Shown: positions 15,414-24,490 of the stretch, one piece after another | How positions within the stretch are numbered: position 1 is the first letter of the stretch | How the letters are laid out: the number at the start of each line of letters is the position of its first letter | DNA from: Prevotella sp. | GTDB lineage: Bacteria; Bacteroidota; Bacteroidia; Bacteroidales; Bacteroidaceae | DNA: 24,522 bases | Assembly (NCBI GenBank): GCA_003483565.1 | Contig: DMYZ01000277.1 | Coordinates: 1 to 24,522 of the forward strand | Direction: 5' to 3' | The notes under the pieces: model-generated | What the model was told of the DNA's origin: nothing | Databases searched by the model: none | Seen by the model: the letters and a program-made list of their open reading frames with translations, nothing else | Position numbers and translations under genes: made by a program

Positions 15414-15875
15414 TTACATATCTACAACCATTACTTTTGATCTGTGTTGTGTAAAATTATCATCCCATATAATTTCAATTGTTTGATGTGGTAGACATCC
15501 TGACAATTTTAAATAAGGAATATCGAAATTTTGTTGAGGTAACAATTTGGGGAATGGAAAATAGTCATCTGATATATTTAATTGAATATTACCATTCATC
15601 TCCTTTGGTTTTATTTCAAAACTAATATTCCTTGCTTCTGACATTCCTTTATTATAAAAACGCAATTTATTAGCTTGTCCTCTCGAAGTCTCAACAATAT
15701 TGACTTCTACATCTGCTTTTTGAGATTCCACATCAGCCTTTTGGGATTTTTCCAACTCTTTTTGCTTTAAAAGCAAATCTATAGACTTGACTTTTCTACC
15801 AGAAAGGAAAGACTTGATTAAAGCTACCATAGCAACTATAAAACTACCTAATGACACCCACTCCGAAAAACTCAT
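15414..15875 (-). CDS. Hypothetical membrane-anchored coiled-coil protein
   Basis: I do not recognise this 153-aa protein. Residues 5-25 (EWVSLGSFIVAMVALIKSFLS) form one membrane helix. A charged segment, KVKSIDLLLKQKELEKSQKADVE, probably coiled coil, follows. Here the seven-residue unit SQKADVE is duplicated in tandem (about a 21-bp DNA repeat near 15710-15755). The C-terminal 90 residues are a beta-rich domain with patterns such as LRFYNKGMSEARNISFEI, reminiscent of small immunoglobulin-like folds in Bacteroidetes membrane proteins. Its start is 2 nt from the end of the zinc-ribbon gene, so they share a transcript. It is the last gene of the reverse cluster. Confidence 0.65.
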   Translation of the reverse strand: MSFSEWVSLGSFIVAMVALIKSFLSGRKVKSIDLLLKQKELEKSQKADVESQKADVEVNIVETSRGQANKLRFYNKGMSEARNISFEIKPKEMNGNIQLNISDDYFPFPKLLPQQNFDIPYLKLSGCLPHQTIEIIWDDNFTQHRSKVMVVDM

Positions 15876-15877
15876 AA

Positions 15878-16141
15878 CTATTTAATATTAATACCCGTTT
15901 TCTTAAATATATTTATTAACTCTTTTTTTACATCCGTCTTCACTTCTGACACAAGCTGTTGTGCTTCATCGTAAATACGCTTTTGATTTAGCTTTACAAT
16001 TTCATTATAACCTCCATAATATACTCTATTACATCTTAAACAAGTAACTACACCTGTATCTTTGTCCGTAGAAAAAGCATATTCGGCTCCACACGTAGCA
16101 CATTGAAGTGCAATGTTTTTATGATATTCTTTCTTATCCAT
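15878..16141 (-). CDS. Small zinc-ribbon protein
   Basis: About 87 aa, not assigned to a named family. Two CxxC knuckles, CATC (near residue 14) and CLRC (near residue 35), are spaced as in a zinc ribbon: LQCATCGAEY...GVVTCLRCNRVYYGG. The C-terminal half is basic and helical (IYDEAQQLVSEVKTDVKKELINIFKK). I chose ATG at 16141 (MDKKEYHKN); a GTG at 16171 would add ten mainly hydrophobic residues. The next gene starts 2 nt after its stop. The 129 nt upstream contain no exact promoter match, so it may be read through from the restriction-like operon. Confidence 0.7.
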   Translation of the reverse strand: MDKKEYHKNIALQCATCGAEYAFSTDKDTGVVTCLRCNRVYYGGYNEIVKLNQKRIYDEAQQLVSEVKTDVKKELINIFKKTGINIK

Positions 16142-16270
16142 AATAACACTTTCTAAAAGATAATAAACCACCTATCTACATTGATAGCAAAAATTCTATA
16201 TCACAAAGAAAAGTCCTTGTTTTTTTATATTTACTGGTTGATCCCTATTTACTCAATGTTTTCATTCCAC

Positions 16271-16909
16271 TTATATTTCCTCAACTTTCAGACCGATGTT
16301 TAACTCATCAGAAATTCGGTCAAGTTGTTTCTTCTTATCATGAGTACTGCTATGCGTCATTACATAAAGACCATTTTCAACAGCAATCTGTGCATTCCCA
16401 TATTTGCTATCAATAGTATTTGATACAATTGGTACACCACAGAAGGTTATATCTAGTGAACGAACTCTCATTAATCCGATACGGCAAATAACATTAGCGA
16501 ATGTCACTTTTGCCTTTTTTTCTTCAACCACAGTTCCATCCGGGAATGTAACACGAAGGATCGTCTTTCCATTCTTTCGTTCTACAGGTTTCATCCGCTT
16601 ACTACCTATACGATGTTCTACCTGTGGATCCATTTCCAATACCTTTGCATCAAGTAATTCTGTAATATTTGTCTTGCGACTCAAAGCCACGCTAATAGGC
16701 ATTCCAGGCTTGTATTCCACAACTAGTACAAGTTCACGTTGCACCTGCTTCAATGCTGGCGCTATAGTTTCTATTACTGTTGGAAGGATTTCCTTCTTAA
16801 TAATATTCTCTTCCAACTCTGTTACTTGATGTTCCAAATCCTCATTCAGGGATAATCCCTCTTTCCGCAAGGTTTCCATTGCCTTGTATAAATCGCTTAA
16901 TCGTGACAT
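16271..16909 (-). CDS. Uncharacterised 212-aa protein of the restriction-like operon
   Basis: Family not named with confidence. Residues 1-60 are helical and charged (MSRLSDLYKAMETLRKEG, then two more helices). Residues 65-110 carry two beta stretches (LVLVVEYKPGMPISVALSR). The last 95 residues form the most distinctive part: RVTFPDGTVVEEKKAKVTF, NVICRIGLMRVRSLDI, CGVPIVSN, and NGLYVMTHSSTHDKKKQLDRIS. I associate this type of pattern with proteins encoded beside restriction-modification genes, but cannot cite a family. There are no membrane segments or nuclease motifs. It follows the 210-aa gene after 64 nt. A DNA-binding or accessory role is a guess from context. Confidence 0.6.
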   Translation of the reverse strand: MSRLSDLYKAMETLRKEGLSLNEDLEHQVTELEENIIKKEILPTVIETIAPALKQVQRELVLVVEYKPGMPISVALSRKTNITELLDAKVLEMDPQVEHRIGSKRMKPVERKNGKTILRVTFPDGTVVEEKKAKVTFANVICRIGLMRVRSLDITFCGVPIVSNTIDSKYGNAQIAVENGLYVMTHSSTHDKKKQLDRISDELNIGLKVEEI

Positions 16910-16973
16910 ATGTGTTATTCTTTATTTCAGAATTTTATTTATATCATAATCGAATTCTTGTAATCTTACTGCA

Positions 16974-17606
16974 CTACCACCTATTAGATAATGCAGACCA
17001 AACGGATGGATTCGTTAGGAAATTAGCCACAATACTTGGAGCTAAATTCTCCCCAAAAGATTTGATCTTATCAAATAATTTCGGCTTAGCCTTTTCATTA
17101 TCACCGTGGACTTCTTCAATAATCCGTTTAAGTTCTTTAATTTGAGATACAGTTAACGTATCCTCCAAAGATTTTATAATGACATCAACATTTTGAGATT
17201 GATTTTGTGTTTGGCTATTCGTATTATTTATCACAACTGAGGCTTTATCTGATACCTTTGAAGATACAGCAATACTATTTGGTAAGATTTTATACGCTTC
17301 CAACACGCCTAACATTTTCCTCATCTCTGTTGGAGAATAATGTTTCTTTTCAAAATCATCCATAGCTTTTCTGAAATCAACAATAGAAACATCATTGAAA
17401 TAGTTTGCTGAAAGGAATCGTATTACAACATTCTTCCAACATTCATACTTTGCTTCATCAGGAAGTCGATAAACAGAATAAGATTGATAAATAGTACCAG
17501 GTGCCAAAGAAACAAGACTAATTCCATCTAGAATTTCTGTTCCTTGTTTTAACAAGGAATCAATATTGATTAAATTATCTTCCATGTTATACTTTATTAT
17601 TTTCAT
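16974..17606 (-). CDS. Uncharacterised 210-aa protein with Q/S/N linker and hydrophobic tail
   Basis: Not assigned. Three parts are visible. A helical N-terminal domain (residues 10-100) contains IDSLLKQGTEILDG and YECWKNVVIRFLSANYF. A polar linker near residues 125-142 contains INNTNSQTQNQSQNVD. A C-terminal module follows, with SLEDTLTVSQIKELKRIIEEV and KPKLFDKIKSFGENLAP, ending in the hydrophobic SIVANFLTNPSVWSAL. The tail could bind or enter a membrane. Such layouts occur in small defence-associated effectors, but the link is an inference. ATG at 17606 is preceded by AAGGAG at good spacing and overlaps the methyltransferase end by 20 nt. ATG at 17585, without such a site, is the alternative. 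Confidence 0.65.
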   Translation of the reverse strand: MKIIKYNMEDNLINIDSLLKQGTEILDGISLVSLAPGTIYQSYSVYRLPDEAKYECWKNVVIRFLSANYFNDVSIVDFRKAMDDFEKKHYSPTEMRKMLGVLEAYKILPNSIAVSSKVSDKASVVINNTNSQTQNQSQNVDVIIKSLEDTLTVSQIKELKRIIEEVHGDNEKAKPKLFDKIKSFGENLAPSIVANFLTNPSVWSALSNRW

Positions 17607-20600
17607 ATTCTTCTCTCCTTATCGGTGTTTCTCGGTCAACGATAAGAACTTCGTCATAGGTCAAGTCAACTTTTTGATAGCATAACTTATCCAGCTCCAT
17701 CTTCTTTTCCATCTTTCCATTTATAATTGCCTCAACAACATTAAAGATGTCATCGTCATCATCTATTCTATGAGGAATACACATACAAGATAAATAAGGA
17801 GCTGTAAACGGCAAATATCCACCAGACATTTTTAGGCCTTCAAAAAAGCATTCATATAAATAATGAAACATTTTTGAATGCAACCAGCCAAGTAATGTTA
17901 ACGGACGAATACTAATAGTATGCATACAATTAGTGTTGATTGATGCATATTTACCTTTTTCATCAAAGAAAGCTTCAAACATTAACGACATCTTAGCTAT
18001 TATTATTTTCGGAGCATTATACATAAAATATCTATGGTCACCTAAAGCACTCTTATCATTAGGCAAAAAAGGATACATGTACTTACAACCTTTATCTATT
18101 AGTTGCCTTTCTCCCCATAATGAAACAAAAGGATCAATAGTTCCTGTGTTAACCAATTTCAATCCCTTACCATTCTCTGATATCAAATCATGAAAAGAAT
18201 CTGCTTCAGAAGCAGTCGATGTTGCATTTATTTTACATACATTTGTTATTGGTTCACATTTATCTATAACTTTTTTAGTTATTCTATATTTTGAACTGAG
18301 AAGAAATCCCCAAATCATATTCGGGAGAGCTATTAGTTGTTGAGAAGAAAAATATCTTTTAATCCTAAACTTGTCAATTGCCGAAAAAACATACTCGCTC
18401 TTTCCTGGCTGTTTTATTAAAGATAATATAACTGGGTATATTGAGGCATCAAATATATTTTGTCTAGACACATCTAATAGATATAAAATTTGTGTATTAT
18501 TATAGAAGTACAAACGTAAAGCTTTCCCATAGTTCGCTGATAAATATTTATTAGGAGTTATATATGTAAGAACCCCTTGCGGCTTTAATAAACAAATTCC
18601 CTTCTCAAAAAAGTATACATAAAAATCAACAGTTCCTTTTGCTGTATTAAATAATGATTTTAGACATTTATATTTTCTTAAACCAAGACTTTTCTTTAAA
18701 TCATTTGCATTAATATATGGTGGATTTGCAATAATTATATCAAATCCACCTTTTACATCAAACATCCATTCTGGGTCAAAGAATGACGAAGAAGAGTTTT
18801 GATCAAACATATCATATTCACGCAATTGCTGGGCTTCAAGATTTCCTACAGCACTATTTTCTTCCAGTAAGTCGGCCATTTCTTTGCGAAGCAAGGCAAC
18901 ACGCTCCTTGTATTTACGTTTGGTACGAACCGTCTTGGCACTGAAGATACGATGCTTAGCATCTTTCATCTCTATTTCTTTTTGCTTAATAACAGGAGAA
19001 TCAAACAAGTTTGCCTCTTTTTTTTCCAATCCTATCAATGTATTTGCCGCCACGAACTTAGCCTCTAGATTAGGCAACGGACGAATACCGAAATTATCTG
19101 CAGCATTAGTATTTGTAATTTGGTCCACGACCAAAGAAATAAAAAAGCGAAGTTTACTGATTTGAATTGCAATGGGTTGTATGTCCACACCATAGATACA
19201 ATTTTCTATGAGGTAGAGTTTGCGGGCATAATCCGGACGGTTGATGCTCTCATCAAAGCTACGCTCGATATCAGCTATAATCTCCGCACGCTCTTCATTA
19301 GAAGCTGTTCGATAAGCCTCTGATGTATCACTAATGGCATTATTACGCATCATTTCTTTCCACTGTACATTATTCGGATCAATGCGGTTCAAAATATGAA
19401 CCATCTGCTGGAGCATACCCATCGGAAATGCTCCAGAACCACAAGCAGGGTCAAGAATCTTACAGTTATAAAGTGAAATTACGATTTGCTTCTTTTGATC
19501 ATCGGTGAGTTTCAATTCTTCATCAGTGTACTGTAGTAACTTACGATACTCACTTTCAATATTCTCACCTACCGTTCTCTTGAGATGAGCAATCAAACTT
19601 TCGTCTACCATATACTGCACTATCTCACGTGGCGTATAGAAAGAACCCGTTTGCTTGCGGGCTGTTGTCTGCGTCTCTGGATTATAGGCCGCCAACAAAT
19701 TTTCGAAAACCTTTCCCAAAAGCTCCGGGTCGAGCGATACCTCTTGGTCGAAGGGAGTATTCTCTTCTACCGTGAAGTTATAACGTTTCAGAATATCAAT
19801 GATACCACGAGCACTGACTTTCTTTTTCTTCTTGTCGCCATACCATTCTGAAAGGTCAATACCCTTACCTGCTTCTTCACCGAAAAACAAAAAATCAGGA
19901 ATCACCAGTTGATCGGAAATTTCCTTTCTGTCTGTAAATGCATCAACATAGATGCCCTTGTCTTTATTGTCAAGACAATCAAAAAGCCCTCCGTTAAGGA
20001 AAGGAACATACTTGTTTGCCAATTCCACAAACTTATCAGGATAAATGAACAGGTCTTCATGACGCATCAGTTTATTGTTATCATAATCTCCCCGTCCCTT
20101 ACGGAAACGTCGCTCAGATATAGTATTTTTACCCTCAGGTGTAATCGGACTATTGAGCATGGCAAAAAAAAGATTTTGCAAAACGCCCTTATAGTATTTG
20201 CTATCATATGACTTGCCGAAAAGATCTACGACATCATGAGGAGTAAAATCTTTTATAAGATTATTTGCTATGTACTGCTCATCAAAAAATTCATCGGGCA
20301 CAAGATGGCGTTGCTTCAAGAACCAGACAAAAATAAGTCGAGTGATAAGGCGTATCATCGCCTCAGAGTTATATTTCTGATTATCTTCCAAAGTTTTGAG
20401 ATCATTAGGAAATTTAACAATCTTGATAGCCCAGGCGTACCAATCACTCAATTCTTGATAGAACGCTTTCGTAAGTACATCTACGGAGAAACGGTTATGC
20501 AAGTCATCAATATCCAAGACCCTGCCTTTCTCATTCAAATATTCATTTGGCGTGTGATAAGCGATTCCTTTTCCCAAATAATAGGAATAGCGATGAGGAT

Positions 20601-20973
20601 TGGAATATTTACGGTTAATTTTTGCAGAATTATTGTCAACCTCCAGCGTTATCTCTATAAGTGATAACCGGTAGTTGTCCTGACTGTCCTCTGGCACGAA
20701 AAAAACCAAAGCACGATCCTCATATTCTTCTGCCAAAAGTCGGAACGCTTCTTTCGACATTCCGACACGGGCATCGTAGCGAGAACGGTGCCGGATCTCG
20801 TACACTACCAGGTCGAGTGATGCGCAACTACCCAACCTAGTTGCACGAGTTGAATATTTAGTTTGAGTGGCAAATTCCACTACACTTTCCTCCTGTACAA
20901 AATCCTCCGGAAGAAATTTCGTTCTCAAGAAAGATAGTAATTCGGCTCTATTGTATGATTTATTGAACTCCAT
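17587..20973 (-). CDS. Eco57I/PglX-type adenine-specific DNA methyltransferase
   Basis: About 1128 aa. It transfers a methyl group from SAM to adenine N6 in DNA. The conserved order is TGSFYTPREIVQYMVDESL (about residue 445), motif I DPACGSGAF (510-518), an insert region, and catalytic motif IV NPPY (752-755) in DIIIANPPYINAND. The roughly 370 residues after it should contain the target-recognition part. Residues 1-120 form a separate domain (SLDLVVYEIRHRSRYDARVG, ALVFFVPEDSQDNYRLSLI) whose D/E spacing faintly recalls a degenerate nuclease; that is only a suggestion. I use ATG at 20973; TTG at 20979 would add two residues. It starts 2 nt after the helicase stop. The C-terminal part is far more AT-rich than the core. 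Confidence 0.92.
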   Translation of the reverse strand: MEFNKSYNRAELLSFLRTKFLPEDFVQEESVVEFATQTKYSTRATRLGSCASLDLVVYEIRHRSRYDARVGMSKEAFRLLAEEYEDRALVFFVPEDSQDNYRLSLIEITLEVDNNSAKINRKYSNPHRYSYYLGKGIAYHTPNEYLNEKGRVLDIDDLHNRFSVDVLTKAFYQELSDWYAWAIKIVKFPNDLKTLEDNQKYNSEAMIRLITRLIFVWFLKQRHLVPDEFFDEQYIANNLIKDFTPHDVVDLFGKSYDSKYYKGVLQNLFFAMLNSPITPEGKNTISERRFRKGRGDYDNNKLMRHEDLFIYPDKFVELANKYVPFLNGGLFDCLDNKDKGIYVDAFTDRKEISDQLVIPDFLFFGEEAGKGIDLSEWYGDKKKKKVSARGIIDILKRYNFTVEENTPFDQEVSLDPELLGKVFENLLAAYNPETQTTARKQTGSFYTPREIVQYMVDESLIAHLKRTVGENIESEYRKLLQYTDEELKLTDDQKKQIVISLYNCKILDPACGSGAFPMGMLQQMVHILNRIDPNNVQWKEMMRNNAISDTSEAYRTASNEERAEIIADIERSFDESINRPDYARKLYLIENCIYGVDIQPIAIQISKLRFFISLVVDQITNTNAADNFGIRPLPNLEAKFVAANTLIGLEKKEANLFDSPVIKQKEIEMKDAKHRIFSAKTVRTKRKYKERVALLRKEMADLLEENSAVGNLEAQQLREYDMFDQNSSSSFFDPEWMFDVKGGFDIIIANPPYINANDLKKSLGLRKYKCLKSLFNTAKGTVDFYVYFFEKGICLLKPQGVLTYITPNKYLSANYGKALRLYFYNNTQILYLLDVSRQNIFDASIYPVILSLIKQPGKSEYVFSAIDKFRIKRYFSSQQLIALPNMIWGFLLSSKYRITKKVIDKCEPITNVCKINATSTASEADSFHDLISENGKGLKLVNTGTIDPFVSLWGERQLIDKGCKYMYPFLPNDKSALGDHRYFMYNAPKIIIAKMSLMFEAFFDEKGKYASINTNCMHTISIRPLTLLGWLHSKMFHYLYECFFEGLKMSGGYLPFTAPYLSCMCIPHRIDDDDDIFNVVEAIINGKMEKKMELDKLCYQKVDLTYDEVLIVDRETPIRREEYENNKV

Positions 20974-20975
20974 AA

Positions 20976-23900
20976 TCAATTAGTAATTTCTTCTGACAAT
21001 ATTAAAGTTTCCTCTCCCTCATCTACATCATTGCATACTTTGACAATACGATCAAGATAATCCTGCTCAATCTGATATGGCAATGATACATAGTCCTTCG
21101 GTTTCAACTGATTTATAAAACGAAGTTCATAACCGGAAAGCCCATCTTTCATAGTCACATTTAGTAAATCATGCATATAGTCCTTGTCTAACACACCGCT
21201 TCTGGCAATCACTTTCAACTTACTGAATGCTTCCTGTAATTCTTTGTCATTCTTATTGTTTACTTTGGAAGTAAACAAAGACGCCTTGACTCGCTGATAA
21301 GTCTTATCAAACTGCTCTGAAAGAGCCACCGGTTCTTCATCCGTTTTAGCCTCAAAAAGAGCCAAAGCCTGTTCAGCTGGTAATTGAACGGGAGTATTCT
21401 CTCCATTACTTATCTTAAAAACAAAGTCGTTGCCCTTTTTACCAAACAAGAGTACACCACTTTGAGGTTTGCTAATCTGACGGCCAGTCCTTGCACGATG
21501 AGGAATTTCGAGGGCCTGCCTGTAAGCCTCCGTCCCTTTGAGTTCGTCCAACAATTTGCGATAAGGACTGTCCCACGATGCCACCTCGCTTTTTTCTATT
21601 TCCCTGCGATAACGTTCTTTAAAAAAAGCCTGCACCTGTTCGTCTTTCGTTAGAGCCTTGGTGTCTTCACCCATTATCGCATGAATCATGGCCATCTTCA
21701 AAGTTGAGATCTCCTTTGTACGTGTTTCACTTTCACCCACATCTGTCGGAAAATAATTATAGATATAGAGTTCATTGAACATTTTCTTATTGATGCGATT
21801 GATACGTCCAATACGCTGAATGACACGAGTGGGATTGTAAGGTATGTCATAATTAAATATGGCACCCGCACGATGCAGGTTATAGCCTTCTGAAATAGCA
21901 TCAGTTGCTACCAAGATATGATAATCATTATGCTGTAATTCTGGTTTTACGCCCGCATCGAAATTATAGCGTATACTGTCTTTATTTGTCGCTGAAGCAT
22001 CCGCAGAAGTGTATTTGAGTACAGGTAAGCCATCCTTAGCCAACTGCTTACCGATATAATCTGCAGTATCGGCAAACTCTGTAAAGACAATCAACTTACG
22101 TTTCGGATCTGTACGCATCTTTTCATGAAGGATATTCTTAAATGAATCTAATTTAGGATCGAAAGTAATTCGATTCTGTTCACCAAACCACTGTTTTTGA
22201 ATATCCTTCAACAGACTAATATCAGCCTTGACATCTTCAATGAAATGTCCGTTGATGTATTTCATGTCAATTTCAAAGAAACCACGTTTGGTATATTTTT
22301 CAAAAGCTTCCTCTATCTCAGTCATTCCATCCTCTGTAGAGGAATAAAAATCTTCTACGATAGGAATATTCCCCTTTTTATAAACAGGAATCTTATGTGT
22401 TTTCTCTACCCAATTAAGAATATTCTCACTCGACTTGATCATAAAATCAAGCGACTTTTGAAATGCTGCCACTGAACTTTCAAAACGCCTTACCAACAAA
22501 CGGCGCATAAACTTGGAGACATTAGCCTGTCTTCCGACTAAAAGACCATAACTTACGCCCGTTTTCTTTTCCAGTTCATCTTTAAGAGCCTTTTTTTTAT
22601 CATCCGGAACATATAGTACAGGGGAATATCGAGCAGCCTTAAAACGATAAATAATATCCTTTTTATTGTCAGAACTATCTATACGGTCAAGTGTTTTCAG
22701 ATAAAGATCTTTCAATTTACTTAGATCATATTCCAACTCTACCGGATCATTGGGTACCACCATATGTATTTTCTGCTTTTTCAAATCCTTTGCATATTGT
22801 GGAATTTGCTGCAGGTCTATCCGAGAGCGTCTTACAACCAGAGGACTAATAATCGAACGAATGTTTCGTGCAATATAGCCAGCTTCTTTCTCTACTACTT
22901 CATCACTTACTTTTCCTTCCCGCTGATCTTTGATCAGTTGTTTATAAGTAGCAATAAGGTTGCGAAACGACACGCCAAGATTTTCAACCGTCTTCAATGT
23001 GGACTTGGTCGGAATCTGAAAAAGTTTAAGCATCGAATAAATATCATCCGGTTTATTGTTAAAAGGCGTTGCCGTAAGCAGCAACACCTTATTGCCACTG
23101 CAAAGATTATGCAGATTGCCATAATCCTGGGTGTATTCATTCCTGTAACGATGTGCTTCATCCACAATAATCAGATATTTTTCGTCTGGTTTTACTATTT
23201 CCTGATAGTGTTTCAATGCACGTTCTATTTGCCCACTACTATAAACTGCTGCCGTAAAACCAAACTCATCTCTATACATTTCCCACTGGCTTAACAAGTG
23301 AGGGGGACATATCACGATAGTACGAAGATGTAAATTACGAGCTACAGTAGAAGCAATAATACTCTTGCCTAGTCCAACTACATCGGCAACAATCGCTCCA
23401 TTATGCCTTTCTATCGCATTCAATGTTAATAAGACTGCATCTGTTTGATATTTCAAATTAGAATACTTGCCATCCGTAATGTCATAAGGAGTCAGTACAT
23501 TTTCTTTGGTGGGGATATTAAAATACTCATAAAGAACACGGATATAAAGCAGATATGGAGAATATAACTTATCATACCATATTCTTTTGATTACCTTTGT
23601 ATTGAAATTATCTATTTTTTCTTTATTAGCAATTTCTACAGATTTATCCCACAGTTCGTTAAATATTTTCTTGCCATCATGATAATAAGTTTTATCCGTA
23701 AATCTAGCATTAATTTCCACTCTACCTGCAAGACCCTGATAAGAAAGATTACTAGAACCCGTAATAACAGAACCGGGCTCTTCTCCACCTTCATTCACCA
23801 TGTCTGAATATTCGAAAAGATACATCTTGGCATGACAAGGCTCTTCTGTTTTCCGAATCTCAAGCGTCCCATTTTTGATTTTTTCATAAAACAGTTTGAA

Positions 23901-24230
23901 TGATTGTAATTTATCGGCACTATCAAGAAAATCACTATCATTGAACAGTTTAACAAGTTGGTGATAATAATCCTCTCGAATTTGTCCACGAGTCATAGGC
24001 TTCCTGATAAAAGAATCAACTTCATGAATATATTTAGAGATCTGACTATCAATATCAAGTCCTACAAGGATACGAATTTTCTTATCGGTCATCTTCTTTG
24101 CAAGAAGAGCATAACCAGAAAAATAGAAATAACCAACCAGAATATCTACGGATACACTTTTGGGCAATATACCTGTAATGATATCAGAAAGAAGTTTCTC
24201 TTGGTTAGTAATAAAGCTATTCTGTTTCAT
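20976..24230 (-). CDS. PLD nuclease-SNF2 helicase fusion protein
   Basis: A 1084-aa protein joining a phospholipase D-type nuclease to a superfamily 2 translocase. Residues 1-200 are the PLD domain: the HxK motif is H133-A-K135 in PCHAKMYLFE, followed by GSSN at 158-161 (TGSSNLSYQGL). The SNF2 motor has Walker A GLGKS (286-290), DEAH (357-360), TATPF (386-390), and in its second half HILVATDAISEGYNLH and NPTRVIQRIGRINR (motifs V and VI). The C-terminal 250 residues are unassigned. Only one HKD half is seen, so an active enzyme would need a dimer, as in BfiI-type nucleases. It lies 20 nt after the regulator and 2 nt before the methyltransferase, and is likely the restriction arm. Confidence 0.92.
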   Translation of the reverse strand: MKQNSFITNQEKLLSDIITGILPKSVSVDILVGYFYFSGYALLAKKMTDKKIRILVGLDIDSQISKYIHEVDSFIRKPMTRGQIREDYYHQLVKLFNDSDFLDSADKLQSFKLFYEKIKNGTLEIRKTEEPCHAKMYLFEYSDMVNEGGEEPGSVITGSSNLSYQGLAGRVEINARFTDKTYYHDGKKIFNELWDKSVEIANKEKIDNFNTKVIKRIWYDKLYSPYLLYIRVLYEYFNIPTKENVLTPYDITDGKYSNLKYQTDAVLLTLNAIERHNGAIVADVVGLGKSIIASTVARNLHLRTIVICPPHLLSQWEMYRDEFGFTAAVYSSGQIERALKHYQEIVKPDEKYLIIVDEAHRYRNEYTQDYGNLHNLCSGNKVLLLTATPFNNKPDDIYSMLKLFQIPTKSTLKTVENLGVSFRNLIATYKQLIKDQREGKVSDEVVEKEAGYIARNIRSIISPLVVRRSRIDLQQIPQYAKDLKKQKIHMVVPNDPVELEYDLSKLKDLYLKTLDRIDSSDNKKDIIYRFKAARYSPVLYVPDDKKKALKDELEKKTGVSYGLLVGRQANVSKFMRRLLVRRFESSVAAFQKSLDFMIKSSENILNWVEKTHKIPVYKKGNIPIVEDFYSSTEDGMTEIEEAFEKYTKRGFFEIDMKYINGHFIEDVKADISLLKDIQKQWFGEQNRITFDPKLDSFKNILHEKMRTDPKRKLIVFTEFADTADYIGKQLAKDGLPVLKYTSADASATNKDSIRYNFDAGVKPELQHNDYHILVATDAISEGYNLHRAGAIFNYDIPYNPTRVIQRIGRINRINKKMFNELYIYNYFPTDVGESETRTKEISTLKMAMIHAIMGEDTKALTKDEQVQAFFKERYRREIEKSEVASWDSPYRKLLDELKGTEAYRQALEIPHRARTGRQISKPQSGVLLFGKKGNDFVFKISNGENTPVQLPAEQALALFEAKTDEEPVALSEQFDKTYQRVKASLFTSKVNNKNDKELQEAFSKLKVIARSGVLDKDYMHDLLNVTMKDGLSGYELRFINQLKPKDYVSLPYQIEQDYLDRIVKVCNDVDEGEETLILSEEITN

Positions 24231-24250
24231 ATTAATTCTTTATCTATTTT

Positions 24251-24463
24251 TCATTGTTCTTCATCCATCCTTACAAGCTGGTTCAGGTCAACCCCCAAAA
24301 CTTTAGCTATTCGGATAAGAATCTCCAAATTTGGCTGAGTAGTATTTGTCACCCATTTCGATATTGTCGCCGGATCTTTACCTAATTGTCCGGCCAGCCA
24401 TTTATTGTTTCTGTCTTTTTCAGCCAAAACAACCTTTATTCGATTTAAACATTTATTATTCAT
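24251..24463 (-). CDS. Cro/CI-type helix-turn-helix regulator of the restriction-like operon
   Basis: A 70-aa DNA-binding protein made almost only of an HTH_3 domain: KWLAGQLGKDPATISKWVTN is the helix-turn-helix, followed by PNLEILIRIAKVLGVDLNQLV. It resembles the small regulators that commonly precede restriction-modification genes in Bacteroides and probably acts like a controller protein, timing expression so that methylation precedes restriction. I chose ATG at 24463 (MNNKCLNRIK); a TTG at 24493 in frame would add ten residues but lies inside the -7 box. The helicase ATG is 20 nt downstream, so it is the first gene of the operon. Confidence 0.85.
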   Translation of the reverse strand: MNNKCLNRIKVVLAEKDRNNKWLAGQLGKDPATISKWVTNTTQPNLEILIRIAKVLGVDLNQLVRMDEEQ

Positions 24464-24490
24464 ATCCAATATTCTCAAATTACTAATACA

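Noticed and set aside
20236..20664. A 142-aa forward-strand open frame within the methyltransferase
   Set aside because: Antisense to the highly conserved coding sequence, with no family motif or start signal. The same holds for the other long antisense frames in the helicase gene.
22764..23294. A 176-aa forward open frame rich in F, I and C inside the helicase gene
   Set aside because: Mirror image of the SNF2 motif codons; its composition reflects the opposite strand, not a membrane protein.
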